DNA of 64,000 bases, taken from the NCBI GenBank assembly GCA_913057685.1, contig CAJXOA010000001.1, forward strand, positions 86,400 to 150,399, given 5' to 3'. The DNA is from an uncultured Trueperaceae bacterium. Its GTDB lineage: Bacteria; Deinococcota; Deinococci; Deinococcales; Trueperaceae. Below the pieces are notes generated by a model that was given only the letters and a program-made list of their open reading frames with translations, was not told the origin of the DNA and ran no database searches. This document shows, piece after piece, positions 56,801 through 64,000 of the stretch. Position numbers and translations under genes: made by a program. How positions within the stretch are numbered: position 1 is the stretch's first letter; every line of letters starts with the position of its first letter.

Positions 56801-56908
56801 GCGAATGCCCTCGCCGACGCCGACGTCGTCGTGCCCGACACGACCCACCTGACGCTCGACGTCCTCGCCGACGCCGTCCGGCGGCGCGACGCACGGGGGG
56901 ACGCATGA
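53861..56908 (+). CDS. GH65 disaccharide phosphorylase fused to beta-phosphoglucomutase
   Basis: 1015 residues. Residues ~1-780 are a GH65 phosphorylase of the maltose/trehalose/kojibiose group: N-terminal NGYVGIRGGLEE, GHTFWDTEAYALPVL, and the catalytic Glu510 in TGPDEY. Residues ~793-1015 are a HAD-family beta-phosphoglucomutase with AFDLDGVLTDS (nucleophile Asp799, Asp801), CAP region and KPDPEIF. Phosphorolysis would give beta-glucose 1-phosphate, which the second domain turns into glucose 6-phosphate, so substrate passes within one protein. The GTG has GGAGG 5 nt upstream. Coupled to mgtE by ATGA. Exact disaccharide not determined. Confidence 0.93.
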   Translation: MRSVPEPPHAPRYDVDPWRVAQGAPRPDDAARDAAIFTVANGYVGIRGGLEEAAPGAAADGERAATFLNGVFERWTPHYPEDAYGLARHGQTMLVVPAAHRIALTVDGVPLDARDPRASDVRRTLDLRTGTLERRYRWTCDDGATVDVRTTRLVSLAHRHRFALRVELTAHDRNHDVRLGVALEGRVHNTAADDDPRVGSALRGQVLTPVRHAADATPTGPHLALQVRAPGSGMELAVALAPTLRGASADDVAWTHDAAPLHARATAAARLAPGAPLTLDAPGVYADARDVGAEPPTDALAAYATDALRAAATDGVDALLADQRAALDAFWADADVEIEGDDAATQALRYGLFQMRQGAARDGRANLPAKALTGEGYEGHTFWDTEAYALPVLQHVDPTAARALLDNRVAMLDAARERARALHHRGALFAWRTIAGEEASAYFPAGSAQRHLGADVVHALAQYLEATGDDDLPWAGGAELAAEVARAYLSLGHWGRDGHFHLFTVTGPDEYTALVDDNHYTNRMAQAALRFAADLLDRLAADDPARTADLAARLALEGDEPDAWRAAADAMHLPVDAATGVTPQDAHFLDRPEWPWADVPADRHPLLLHYHPLDLYRHQVLKQADVLLAHLQRGGVGRTQRRRDEAYYLPRTTHDSSLSPFAHAIHAAWLGRPEEAAAHLRATARIDLDDLHGNTADGLHLAAMAGTWRATLEGFGGLTRDGGALAFHPRLPRDWTAIRARLRWRGARLEVRLGRDTSRYDLLDGPDLEIRHRGEAWTLRAGHPVERSSRPTLRGVAFDLDGVLTDSAEHHYQAWKALADGLGIPFDRAANEALRGVPRRASLDAILARADRPFDDDEREALAAQKNADYVRRLDAVGPDDLLPGIRDLLDALAAAGVRLAVASSSRNAPHLLERLAIADRFDAVVDPAALRFGKPDPEIFEAAAEALDLPVEDVVGVEDAAAGVAAIRGAGMPAVGVGDANALADADVVVPDTTHLTLDVLADAVRRRDARGDA

Positions 56909-58323
56909 GCGCCGAGGAGGGCGTCCCGACCCCCGCGACCGGCGGGGTCGACCTCGCGGCGCTCGCCCGCCGCTGCGCGGAGCTGATCGACGCCCGCCGC
57001 TTCGGCGAGCTCCGCGCCGAGGTCGTCGCCCTCGACCCGCCCGACGTCGCGGCGTTGATCGTCGAGCTCGGCCCCGAGTCGGAGGCGGTCGTCTTCCGGC
57101 TGCTGCCCCGCGACGCGGCGACCGACGTCCTCGACGCGCTCCCCTTCGACGCGCAGGAGAGCCTCCTGCGGGCGCTCGGGGACGCCGACGTCGCCGCCAT
57201 CCTCGACGACATGAGCCCCGACGACCGCACCGAACTGCTCGGCGACCTCCCCGGCCGCGTCACGAAACGCCTCGTCAACCTGCTCTCGCCCGCCGAGCGC
57301 GAGGTCGCCGTGCGGCTGCTCGGCTACCCCGAGGACTCCATCGGGCGGCTGATGACCCCCGACTACGTGCAGGTGAAGCCGCACTGGACGATCCGCGAGG
57401 CGCTCGATCACGTCCGCCTCTACGGCCGCGACAGCGAAACCCTGAACGTCGTGTACGTCACCGAGGGCGGCCGCCTGGTCGACGACCTGCGCATGCGCGA
57501 ACTGCTGCTCATCGAGCCCGACGCCCGCGTCGCGGAGCTCATGGATCACGAGTACGTCGCGCTGCCCGCGCACGGCGACCAGGAGGAGGCGGTCGCGGCG
57601 TTCCGGCGGCACGAACGCACCGCCCTGCCCGTCGTCGGCGAGGAGGGGGTCCTGCTCGGCATCGTCACCGTCGACGACGTCCTCGACGTCGCCGAGGAGG
57701 AGGCGACCGAGGACATCCACCTGCTCGGGGGCTCGCAGGCGTTCGACGAGCCGTACCTGTCGATCCGCATCCGCACGATGGTCGCCAAACGCCTCCCCTG
57801 GCTGGTGCTGCTCTTCCTCGGGCAGATGCTGACCGCCACCGCCATGGCCGGCTTCGAGGAGGCCCTCTCGCAGGCGCTGGTGCTGGCGTTGTTCGTGCCG
57901 CTGATCATCAGCTCCGGCGGGAACAGCGGGTCGCAGGCCGCGACGTTGATCATCCGCGCCCTCACGACCGGCGAAGCCCGCCTCCGCGACTGGGGGCGGG
58001 TCGTCGCCCGCGAGGCGGCGGCGGCGTCGATCATCGGGCTCGTCCTCGCCGCCCTCGGCTTCGCCCGCGTCGGCCTCGGCCAGGCGTTCGGCGGCGGGTT
58101 CGGGGACGCCTGGGCGTGGGTCGGCCTCACGATCGGGCTGTCGCTGTTGTTCGTCGTGCTGTGGGGGTCGCTCGTCGGCACGATCCTGCCGATGGTCCTG
58201 CAGCGCCTCGGCGCCGACCCGGCCGCCTCCTCCACCCCGTTCGTCGCCACCCTCGTCGACGTCACCGGCATCGTGCTGTACTTCAGCGTCGCCAGCGTCG
58301 TGCTGCGCGGCACCCTCCTCTGA
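56905..58323 (+). CDS. mgtE: Magnesium transporter MgtE
   Basis: 472 residues: a helical N-domain (VFRLLPRDAATDVLDALPFD), two CBS domains, a connecting helix, and five membrane helices with the pore motif SGGNSGSQAATLIIRAL. Channel-type Mg2+ uptake gated by cytoplasmic Mg2+. Overlaps the GH65-PGM gene (ATGA); its beta-phosphoglucomutase needs Mg2+, but the link may only be transcriptional. Confidence 0.95.
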   Translation: MSAEEGVPTPATGGVDLAALARRCAELIDARRFGELRAEVVALDPPDVAALIVELGPESEAVVFRLLPRDAATDVLDALPFDAQESLLRALGDADVAAILDDMSPDDRTELLGDLPGRVTKRLVNLLSPAEREVAVRLLGYPEDSIGRLMTPDYVQVKPHWTIREALDHVRLYGRDSETLNVVYVTEGGRLVDDLRMRELLLIEPDARVAELMDHEYVALPAHGDQEEAVAAFRRHERTALPVVGEEGVLLGIVTVDDVLDVAEEEATEDIHLLGGSQAFDEPYLSIRIRTMVAKRLPWLVLLFLGQMLTATAMAGFEEALSQALVLALFVPLIISSGGNSGSQAATLIIRALTTGEARLRDWGRVVAREAAAASIIGLVLAALGFARVGLGQAFGGGFGDAWAWVGLTIGLSLLFVVLWGSLVGTILPMVLQRLGADPAASSTPFVATLVDVTGIVLYFSVASVVLRGTLL

Positions 58324-58424
58324 CGCCGCGCGCCGCGCGAGTGCGGACCCGCCGTCGGGCCGGTGCGTGCGCACCCCCCGCCCGCCGGTCGCCCCCTACG
58401 CTGGAGGCCGAAACGGGGGTTCGC

Positions 58425-59084
58425 ATGGACCGCCTCGTCGTTCCGAGCCTGTTCGTCCTCGTCCCGCTCGCCGCGCTCGGCGGGGCGTGCCTCCGCGCCC
58501 GCCACCCCGGCGCGCGCGCCCCCTACCGGATTACCGGGTGGGCGGTCCTCGCGCTCTTCGGGGGCTTCCTGGCGCTGATGGTCGTCGGCGAAACGCTCGC
58601 CGACCTCGGCCCGTCCGTCGGCCTCGCGCTGCTGCTCCCCTGGACGTTCGCCGCCGTCGTGGCGGTCGTCCTCGCCGCCGTCGCCCCCCGCGCCGCCCTC
58701 CGCACCCTCGCCGCGGTCGCCGTCGTCCCGGTCGCCCTCGCCGCCTGGGAGGCGGTCGCGCCGGCGGCCGCGCAGGCGTGGACCGACCGCGTCGGCCCCC
58801 TCGAGCTGGTCCTCACCTACGCCGTCGCCGGCGTCGCCGCCGTCGCCGCCCGCACCGCCCCGCGCTTCGCGGGAGGGCTCACGACCGTCGTCGCCGGCGT
58901 CCCCATGGCGCTGCGCCTCGCGACGCCCGCCGGCGACCCCGCGAGCTCGGTCTTCATCGCGACCCTGTCCGCCCCCGCCCTGGGGGCCGGCGTCGCCTTC
59001 CTCCTCGCCGCGCGCCGCCGTGCGCGGGGTCAGCCGCCCGGTTCGTCCAGCGGCCCCGCGCCCGCCGTGCCCCGGACGGGGTAG
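58425..59084 (+). CDS. Multi-helix membrane protein of unknown function
   Basis: 219 residues with about six hydrophobic segments rich in Ala, Val and Leu, and a short Pro/Gly/Ser tail. GGAGG is near a suitable distance from the ATG, and a TACGCT box lies at 58397-58402. Its 3' end overlaps the convergent galK by 55 nt. No family recognised. Confidence 0.6.
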   Translation: MDRLVVPSLFVLVPLAALGGACLRARHPGARAPYRITGWAVLALFGGFLALMVVGETLADLGPSVGLALLLPWTFAAVVAVVLAAVAPRAALRTLAAVAVVPVALAAWEAVAPAAAQAWTDRVGPLELVLTYAVAGVAAVAARTAPRFAGGLTTVVAGVPMALRLATPAGDPASSVFIATLSAPALGAGVAFLLAARRRARGQPPGSSSGPAPAVPRTG

Positions 59085-60241
59085 AGCGCCGGCGTCTCCC
59101 CGGTCCGCTCGGCGTACGCCGCCGCGACGTCGTGCAGGAACCCCTCCAGCTGCGCCTCGTCGACCAGCGCGACGCAGCACCCCGCGAACCCCGCACCGGT
59201 CATGCGCGCCCCGAAGCAGCCCGGGTGCGCCTGCGCGACCTCCGTCATCGCGTCGAGCGCCGGCCCGGTCACCTCGAAGTCGTCGCGCAGGCTGGCGTGG
59301 CTCGCGTTCATCAGCTCCCCCAGGGCCGCGGCGTCCCCCGCCGCCATCGCCTCCGTCGCGGCGTGCACCCGCGCGTTCTCGCGGATCACGTGCCGCGCCC
59401 GCCGCCGGACCGCGTCCTCCAGTTCGGGCGCGTGCGCCGCGAGGTCGGCCTCGCTCGCGTCGCGCAGGACCGTCACGCCCAACGCCGCGGCGGCGGCGTC
59501 CACCTGCGCGCGCCGCTCGTTGTAGGCGCTGCCGACCAACCCCCGGCGCGTCCCGGTGTCGAGGATCACGACCCGCGCGCCGGCCGGGAGCGGCGCCGGT
59601 GCGGTGTCGAGGGTCCGGCAGTCGATCCACAACGCCGACCCCGCCTCCGCCGCGGCGCACACCAACTGATCCATCACGCCCGACGCGACCCCCACCCAGG
59701 CGTTCTCCGCGCGGCGGCAGGCGACCGCCATCGCCTTCGCGTCCCACGGCGGCGGGGCCGCCCCCCGCCCCTCCGCGGCGGCCTGCACGGCCGCCTCGTG
59801 GAACGCGCGCGCGACCGCCAACTCCAGCGCCGCGGAGGAGGACAGGCCCGCCCCGCGCGGCACGTCGCCGGTCACGACCGCGTCGAACCCCACGAGCGGC
59901 CGTCCGGCCTCCGCCAACGCCCAGGCGACGCCGTGCGCGTACGCCGCCCAGCCGTCGCGGGCGTGCGGCGCGTCGACGTCGAAGACGTCGACCTCCGGTG
60001 CGCCGTCCGCCCCGACGACGTCGAGGGCGACCAGGCGAACGCGCCCGTCGGTGCGCGGCGCGAGCGCCAGGCGCACCTCCCGGTCGATCGCCATGGGCAG
60101 CACGAAGCCGTCGCTCGTGTCGGTGTGCTCGCCGATCAGGTTCACGCGGCCCGGCGCCCGGACGAGCGCCGTCGCGGGCCGCCCCACGTGCCGCTCGAAC
60201 GCCGCGCGCAACGCCGCGGGGGTCCGCACCGCGTCGCTCAC
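59030..60241 (-). CDS. galK: Galactokinase
   Basis: 403 residues of the GHMP kinase family. Galactokinase signature [23 protein letters not shown] loop [11 protein letters not shown] and motif 3 [12 protein letters not shown]. Phosphorylates galactose to Gal-1-P in the Leloir pathway. The GTG start overlaps the galT stop (GTGA). Confidence 0.95.
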   Translation of the reverse strand: MSDAVRTPAALRAAFERHVGRPATALVRAPGRVNLIGEHTDTSDGFVLPMAIDREVRLALAPRTDGRVRLVALDVVGADGAPEVDVFDVDAPHARDGWAAYAHGVAWALAEAGRPLVGFDAVVTGDVPRGAGLSSSAALELAVARAFHEAAVQAAAEGRGAAPPPWDAKAMAVACRRAENAWVGVASGVMDQLVCAAAEAGSALWIDCRTLDTAPAPLPAGARVVILDTGTRRGLVGSAYNERRAQVDAAAAALGVTVLRDASEADLAAHAPELEDAVRRRARHVIRENARVHAATEAMAAGDAAALGELMNASHASLRDDFEVTGPALDAMTEVAQAHPGCFGARMTGAGFAGCCVALVDEAQLEGFLHDVAAAYAERTGETPALYPVRGTAGAGPLDEPGG

Positions 60242-61287
60242 GGCGCCACCGCCCGCAACCGCTCCGCCGCCTGCTCCGGCGTGAGGTCGCGCTGCGCCTC
60301 CCCGAGCATCTCGAAGCCCACCATGAACTTCCGCACCGTCGCGCTGCGCAGCAGCGGCGGGTAGACGTGCGCGTGCAACTGCCAGTGGTCGTGCACCGCG
60401 TGGTCGTCCTCGATGCGGAAGCCCGGCCCGGTCGGCGCGCCGTGCCACCCCATCGAGTAGGGGAAGGGCGTGTCGAACAACGCATCGAGGGTCGGCAGCA
60501 ACCGCCCCAGGAGGGTCGCGAGGTCGTCGCGCTCCGCGGCGGTCAGGTCGGGGAGGCGCAGGACGTGCCGGCGGGGGAGGATCAGCAGTTCGAACGGCCA
60601 CGTCGCCCACCAGGGCACCACCGCCGTCCAGTGCGTCGTCGCGGTCACCACCCGCTCGCCGCGCGAGCGCTCGACCTCCTCGTAGCGCACCAGCAGCGGC
60701 TCGCCGTGATCGTCGAGCCACGCCCGCTGGTGCGCGTCCTCCGCCGCCGGCAGCGTCGGGAGCGCGTCCAACGCCCAAATCTGGCCGTGCGGGTGGGGGT
60801 TGCTGGCGCCCATCGCCTCCCCCTTGTTCTCGAAGATCTGCACCCACCGCCAGTCGCGACCGAGCGCCTCGGCGCGCTCGACCCACAACCCCACCACCCG
60901 CGCCAGGCCGGCGTGGTCGAACTCCGCCAGCGTCAGGTCGTGCCGCGGCGAGAAGCAGATGACCTGGCTGGTGCCGCGCACGCCTGCGCGCGCCAACAGC
61001 GGGTCGTCGTCCGGCCCGGGGTCGGGCACGTCGGGCAGCAACGCCGCGAAGTCGTTCGTGAACACGAACGTCCCCTCGTACGCCGGGTTGCGCTCCCCGC
61101 CCTTGCGTTCGTTGCCGGGGCACAGGTAGCAGGTCGGGTCGTACGCCGGACGCGCGTCGTTCGCCGGCGTCTCCTGCTTGCCCTGCCAGGGGCGTTTCGT
61201 GCGGTGGGGACTCACCAACACCGACCCGCCGGACAGCGGGTCGACGCGGCGGTGGGGGTGATCGGTCGGGTCGAACGGGGTCGACAT
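60238..61287 (-). CDS. galT: Galactose-1-phosphate uridylyltransferase
   Basis: 349 residues of the HIT superfamily. Catalytic motif NPHPHGQIW, zinc-site CYLCPGN near the N-terminus and the conserved [16 protein letters not shown]. Exchanges UMP between UDP-glucose and Gal-1-P. AGGAGG lies 5 nt before the ATG. galE and galM are not in the window. Confidence 0.95.
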   Translation of the reverse strand: MSTPFDPTDHPHRRVDPLSGGSVLVSPHRTKRPWQGKQETPANDARPAYDPTCYLCPGNERKGGERNPAYEGTFVFTNDFAALLPDVPDPGPDDDPLLARAGVRGTSQVICFSPRHDLTLAEFDHAGLARVVGLWVERAEALGRDWRWVQIFENKGEAMGASNPHPHGQIWALDALPTLPAAEDAHQRAWLDDHGEPLLVRYEEVERSRGERVVTATTHWTAVVPWWATWPFELLILPRRHVLRLPDLTAAERDDLATLLGRLLPTLDALFDTPFPYSMGWHGAPTGPGFRIEDDHAVHDHWQLHAHVYPPLLRSATVRKFMVGFEMLGEAQRDLTPEQAAERLRAVAP

Positions 61288-61301
61288 CGCGCCTCCTCGG
61301 G

Positions 61302-61321
61302 GCGGCCCCCCGGGGGGCCGC
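61302..61321. repeat. 20-bp perfect palindrome upstream of galT
   Basis: GCGGCCCCCCGGGGGGCCGC, 15 bp before the galT start on the minus strand, just upstream of the ribosome binding site. It could be an operator or an mRNA hairpin. Its core matches the CsoR palindrome, but G/C-runs are common here. Confidence 0.5.
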
Positions 61322-61408
61322 GAGCGTTCCAAGGGTCGCCCGCCCGCCCACCGGGCGTCAACGCCTTGGGGGGGCGGGCGCGCACGCCCCCCGCCCGGGC
61401 GGCGGGCG

Positions 61409-61414
61409 TACACT
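61409..61414 (+). promoter_or_regulatory. -10 element (TACACT) of a probable leaderless ktrB promoter
   Basis: TACACT is followed by 5 nt and then the GTG start at 61420, exactly where transcription would begin. Confidence 0.5.
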
Positions 61415-61419
61415 TCCCC

Positions 61420-62769
61420 GTGCTTCGCCGCCGGCCGCCGCGCCCCCCGCGCCCGTTGCGCCCCGCCCGCCGCATCTTCGCGGCGTTCGTCGGCGCCAGC
61501 GTCGTCGGGACGCTCCTGCTCGCCTGGCCCGCCCTGCACGCCCCCGGCGTACGGGTGTCCCTCGTCGACGCGGCGTTCACCGCCGTCAGCGCCGTGACGG
61601 TCACCGGCCTCACGCCGGTCCCCGTCGCGGCGTTTTCGCCCGCCGGCCAGGTCGTGATCCTCGTGCTGATCCAGGTCGGGGGGCTCGGCATCGTCACCCT
61701 CGGCGTGCTCGGCGCGGTCCTGCTCGGCGCGCGGGTCGGCGTCGGCGAACGCCTCCGCCTCCAAGCGGAGCAGGGCGCGATCCACGTCGGTGGGGTGGTG
61801 CGCCTCGCGCGGCGCGTCGCGTGGGTCACCCTCGCCCTCGAGGCGGTCCTCGCCGCCGGCTTGTGGGCCGCCTACCTGCCCCGCTTCGGCCCCGCGGAGG
61901 CCGCCTGGCAGGCGGTGTTCCACGCCGTGAGCGCCGTCAACAACGCCGGCTTCGCCACCGACCCCGGCAGCCTCACGGGGGCGCTCGGTGGGGCGCTACC
62001 GCTCGCGCTGATCGCGGTCGGCTTCGTCGCCGGCGGCCTCGGTCACCCCGTCCTCGTCGAGGGGGCGCAGCGGCTGCGCGGCGCCCGCCGCCGCCTGGGC
62101 CTGCACGCCCGCGTCGTGCTCCTCACCAGCGCCGTCCTGCTGGCCCTCGGCACCGCCCTGTTCGCCGCGTTCGAGTGGACGAACCCCGCGACCCTCGGGG
62201 CGCACCCGCCCCACGCCCGGTTGGGGCTGGCCGCCTTCCAGGGCGCCACCCCCCGCACCGCCGGGTTCACCGCCGTCGAGCCCGCCGACCTGCGCCCCGC
62301 GACGCAGGCGTGGACGATGCTGCTGATGTTCGTCGGCGGCAGCCCCGGCTCGACGGCGGGCGGCATCAAGACCGCGACGGCGTTCGTGCTGGTCGGCAGC
62401 GCCTGGTCGTTGGCGCGCGGGCGGGGGGCGTTGCAGGCGTTCGGGCGGCGGGTGTCCGACGCGCTGTTGATCCGCGCGTTCGTCGTCGCCTTCCTCGCCG
62501 CGACCCTGCTGGGGGCGGGCGTGACCGCGCTGTTCTGGCTCGAGCCCGACGTCGCCCCGCTCGCGCTCGCCTTCGAGGCGACGTCGGCGTTCGGGACGGT
62601 CGGCCTCAGCGTCGGGGCGACCGAGGCGGTGTCCGCACCGGCGAAAGGGGTGTTGATGGCGTTGATGTTGATCGGCCGCATCGGTCCCCTCACCCTCGCC
62701 CTCGCGCTCGTCGAGGCGCCCCGCACCCGCCGGGTGCAGCGCCCGACCGAGGACGTGATCATCGGGTGA
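61420..62769 (+). CDS. ktrB: Potassium transporter membrane subunit KtrB/TrkH
   Basis: 449 residues. After a short basic Pro/Arg-rich N-terminus come four M1-P-M2 repeats with P-loop Gly residues ([39 protein letters not shown]). Forms a K+ (Na+-coupled) channel-like transporter with KtrA. The GTG start is chosen for its position after the -10 box; the frame is open far upstream but antisense to galT. Confidence 0.92.
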   Translation: MLRRRPPRPPRPLRPARRIFAAFVGASVVGTLLLAWPALHAPGVRVSLVDAAFTAVSAVTVTGLTPVPVAAFSPAGQVVILVLIQVGGLGIVTLGVLGAVLLGARVGVGERLRLQAEQGAIHVGGVVRLARRVAWVTLALEAVLAAGLWAAYLPRFGPAEAAWQAVFHAVSAVNNAGFATDPGSLTGALGGALPLALIAVGFVAGGLGHPVLVEGAQRLRGARRRLGLHARVVLLTSAVLLALGTALFAAFEWTNPATLGAHPPHARLGLAAFQGATPRTAGFTAVEPADLRPATQAWTMLLMFVGGSPGSTAGGIKTATAFVLVGSAWSLARGRGALQAFGRRVSDALLIRAFVVAFLAATLLGAGVTALFWLEPDVAPLALAFEATSAFGTVGLSVGATEAVSAPAKGVLMALMLIGRIGPLTLALALVEAPRTRRVQRPTEDVIIG

Positions 62770-62845
62770 AACGACATCATCGGGGGACACGGGATCGTCG
62801 GATGGAACGGGGGCATCGGCCGAAGGGGGCCGGGAGGGAGACGTC

Positions 62846-63508
62846 GTGAAGAAGCAGGTGTTGGTCATCGGAGCGGGACGGTTCGGCGTGGCGCTCGCCA
62901 CGACCCTCACCGAGGAGGGGCACGAGGTCGTGGTCCTCGATCGCGACGAGGCGGCCCTCAAGCCGCTCATGGACGACGTCGCGCACGCCGCGATCGGCGA
63001 CGGCAGCGACGCCGCGACGCTGCGCGAGCTCGGCGCGTCGAACTTCGACGTCGTCGTCGTCGCGGTCGCCAGCGACTTCGAGGCGGGGGTGTTGTGCACC
63101 GTCGCGGCCCGCACCGCGGAGGCGAAGCGGGTCGTCGCGAAGGCGACGACCGGCACCGCGGCGCGCGTCCTCGCCGCGGTCGGGGCGGACGAGGTGGTGC
63201 GCCCCGAGCACGACCTCGGGGTGCGCCTCGCGCACCAGATCGCCACGCCCAGCATCGTCGACGCCTTCCAGCTCGGGCCCGAGCACGAGGTCGTCGAGGT
63301 GGAGGTCGACGACGACTCCCCCCTCCAGGGGCGGCTTGCGGCGTTGCGCCTCCCCAACCGCGTGGGCGTGCAGATCATCGCGGTCACGCGGTCGGGGGAG
63401 CTGATCGTGAACCCCGGCGCGGACTTCGAGGTGCGGTCCGGCGACCGGCTGGTCGCGATCGGCGCGACCGACGCGATCGAGGCGCTGCAGAAGGAGATCG
63501 CCGGGTGA
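62846..63508 (+). CDS. ktrA: Potassium transport regulatory subunit KtrA (TrkA family)
   Basis: 220 residues: an RCK_N Rossmann domain (GAGRFGVALATTL) that binds nucleotide and an RCK_C domain (about 140-220). It gates KtrB. The GTG start has GGGAGG upstream. 76 nt after ktrB. Confidence 0.94.
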   Translation: MKKQVLVIGAGRFGVALATTLTEEGHEVVVLDRDEAALKPLMDDVAHAAIGDGSDAATLRELGASNFDVVVVAVASDFEAGVLCTVAARTAEAKRVVAKATTGTAARVLAAVGADEVVRPEHDLGVRLAHQIATPSIVDAFQLGPEHEVVEVEVDDDSPLQGRLAALRLPNRVGVQIIAVTRSGELIVNPGADFEVRSGDRLVAIGATDAIEALQKEIAG

Positions 63509-63530
63509 CCGCCGGCGGGCGCGCCGGCGG
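63509..63530 (+). terminator. Hairpin between ktrA and modA
   Basis: A 9-bp stem, CCGCCGGCG / CGCCGGCGG, with a GGCG loop, directly after the ktrA stop. No T-tract, so only a possible terminator. Confidence 0.45.
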
Positions 63531-63570
63531 GTAGACTCGGCCGCTCGAACGGCCCGTGAGGAGGTGCCCG

Positions 63571-64000
63571 ATGCCGCACGCCCGACCGCTCGCGACCCTG
63601 GTCCTCGCCGCCGCCCTGACGCTCGGCGCGGGCGCGGCCGCCCAGACCCTCCTCGTCTCCGCCGCCTCCAGCCTGACCGAAGCGATGGAGGCGGTCGCCA
63701 CCGCCTTCGAGGCGGAGCACGACGGCGTCCGCGTCGACCTCAACCTGGCGGGGTCCTCCACCCTGGCGGCGCAGATCCTGCAGGGCGCCCCCGCCGACGT
63801 GTTCGCCAGCGCGAACGCGGCGCAGATGGACGTCGTCGCCGACGCCGGCCTGCTCGCGAGCGACCCGGTACCGTTCGCCCGCAACGCCCTCGTCGCCATC
63901 GCCCCCGCCGACGCCCCCCTCGCGGACCTCGGCGCGCTCGCGGAGCCCGGCACCCTGGTCGTCCTCGCCGCCCCCGAGGTGCCGGCCGGGGCGTACGCCC
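63571..64000 (+). CDS. modA: Molybdate-binding protein ModA (partial)
   Basis: 143 codons, cut by the right edge. Signal peptide ending GAAA|QT, then the ModA signature SAASSLTEAMEAVATAFE and GSSTLAAQILQGAPADVFASAN. Captures periplasmic molybdate or tungstate for an ABC importer, whose other genes lie beyond the edge. AGGAGG precedes the ATG; a TAGACT box lies at 63532-63537. Confidence 0.92.
   Translation, partial: MPHARPLATLVLAAALTLGAGAAAQTLLVSAASSLTEAMEAVATAFEAEHDGVRVDLNLAGSSTLAAQILQGAPADVFASANAAQMDVVADAGLLASDPVPFARNALVAIAPADAPLADLGALAEPGTLVVLAAPEVPAGAYA

Noticed and set aside
62755..62800. Repeated ATCATCGGG near the end of ktrB
   Set aside because: Two copies about 17 bp apart, one in coding sequence; no further copies and no symmetry to suggest an operator.

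Overview
The window is a very GC-rich (about 70%), gene-dense bacterial chromosome segment with long runs of translationally coupled genes (GTGA/ATGA stop-start overlaps). It most resembles a member of the Deinococcota, plausibly Trueperaceae. The pointers are an L19 with a long Ala/Glu-rich tail, a CsoR with the Cys-His-His copper site known from Thermus, KtrAB and MgtE, frequent GTG starts, and several likely leaderless genes with a TACCCT-type -10 box 5-8 nt before the start codon. This assignment is an inference; no rRNA is present.

Layout. 1-7975 (minus): an uninterrupted System I cytochrome c maturation operon, ccdA-ccmA-B-C-D-E-F-G-H plus a terminal CcmI-like TPR protein fused to a haem-binding cytochrome domain that runs off the left edge. 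ccmD is only 43 codons long. 8143-13686: an 1847-residue exported protein with a Gly-rich region, many Ig-like repeats and an autotransporter-like C-terminal barrel. 13.8-16.8 kb: convergent msrA/msrB, an esterase, a thioredoxin-fold protein and a Nudix hydrolase. 16.9-20.7 kb: a 7TM-DISM-like histidine kinase and an OmpR-type regulator, followed by a small protein carrying the same Ig-like domain as the giant protein. 20.9-25.5 kb: a membrane protein, a flavin reductase-like protein, a lipoprotein with an internal duplication, rplS, tRNA-Ala(GGC) and a monohaem cytochrome c. 25.8-31.8 kb (minus): a complete seven-gene Mrp/Mnh cation/proton antiporter operon. 31.9-32.8 kb: a MOSC protein.

32.9-48.6 kb is the most unusual part, a carbohydrate-type locus. 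It holds an aldehyde dehydrogenase-fold protein lacking the catalytic residues, an IclR regulator, a peptide/oligosaccharide ABC importer (binding protein, two permeases, one fused double ATPase), a PHP phosphoesterase, a GDPD/PI-PLC-like protein, a Gfo/Idh/MocA oxidoreductase, a GH38 alpha-mannosidase and an IolE-like isomerase/dehydratase. The two divergent promoter regions that flank the locus share the inverted repeat GTTGCG-N5-CGCAAC, so I infer a single regulon, probably under the IclR protein. The enzyme set would suit breakdown of a mannosylated inositol phosphodiester; that substrate is a hypothesis.

49-64 kb: a copper operon (copZ-csoR-copA) with a clear promoter and CsoR-type palindrome, an HD-GYP protein, a GH65 phosphorylase fused to beta-phosphoglucomutase and coupled to mgtE, galT-galK, a KtrB/KtrA potassium system, and the start of a ModA-type molybdate-binding protein cut by the right edge. 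No insertion sequences, CRISPR arrays or prophage genes were seen.
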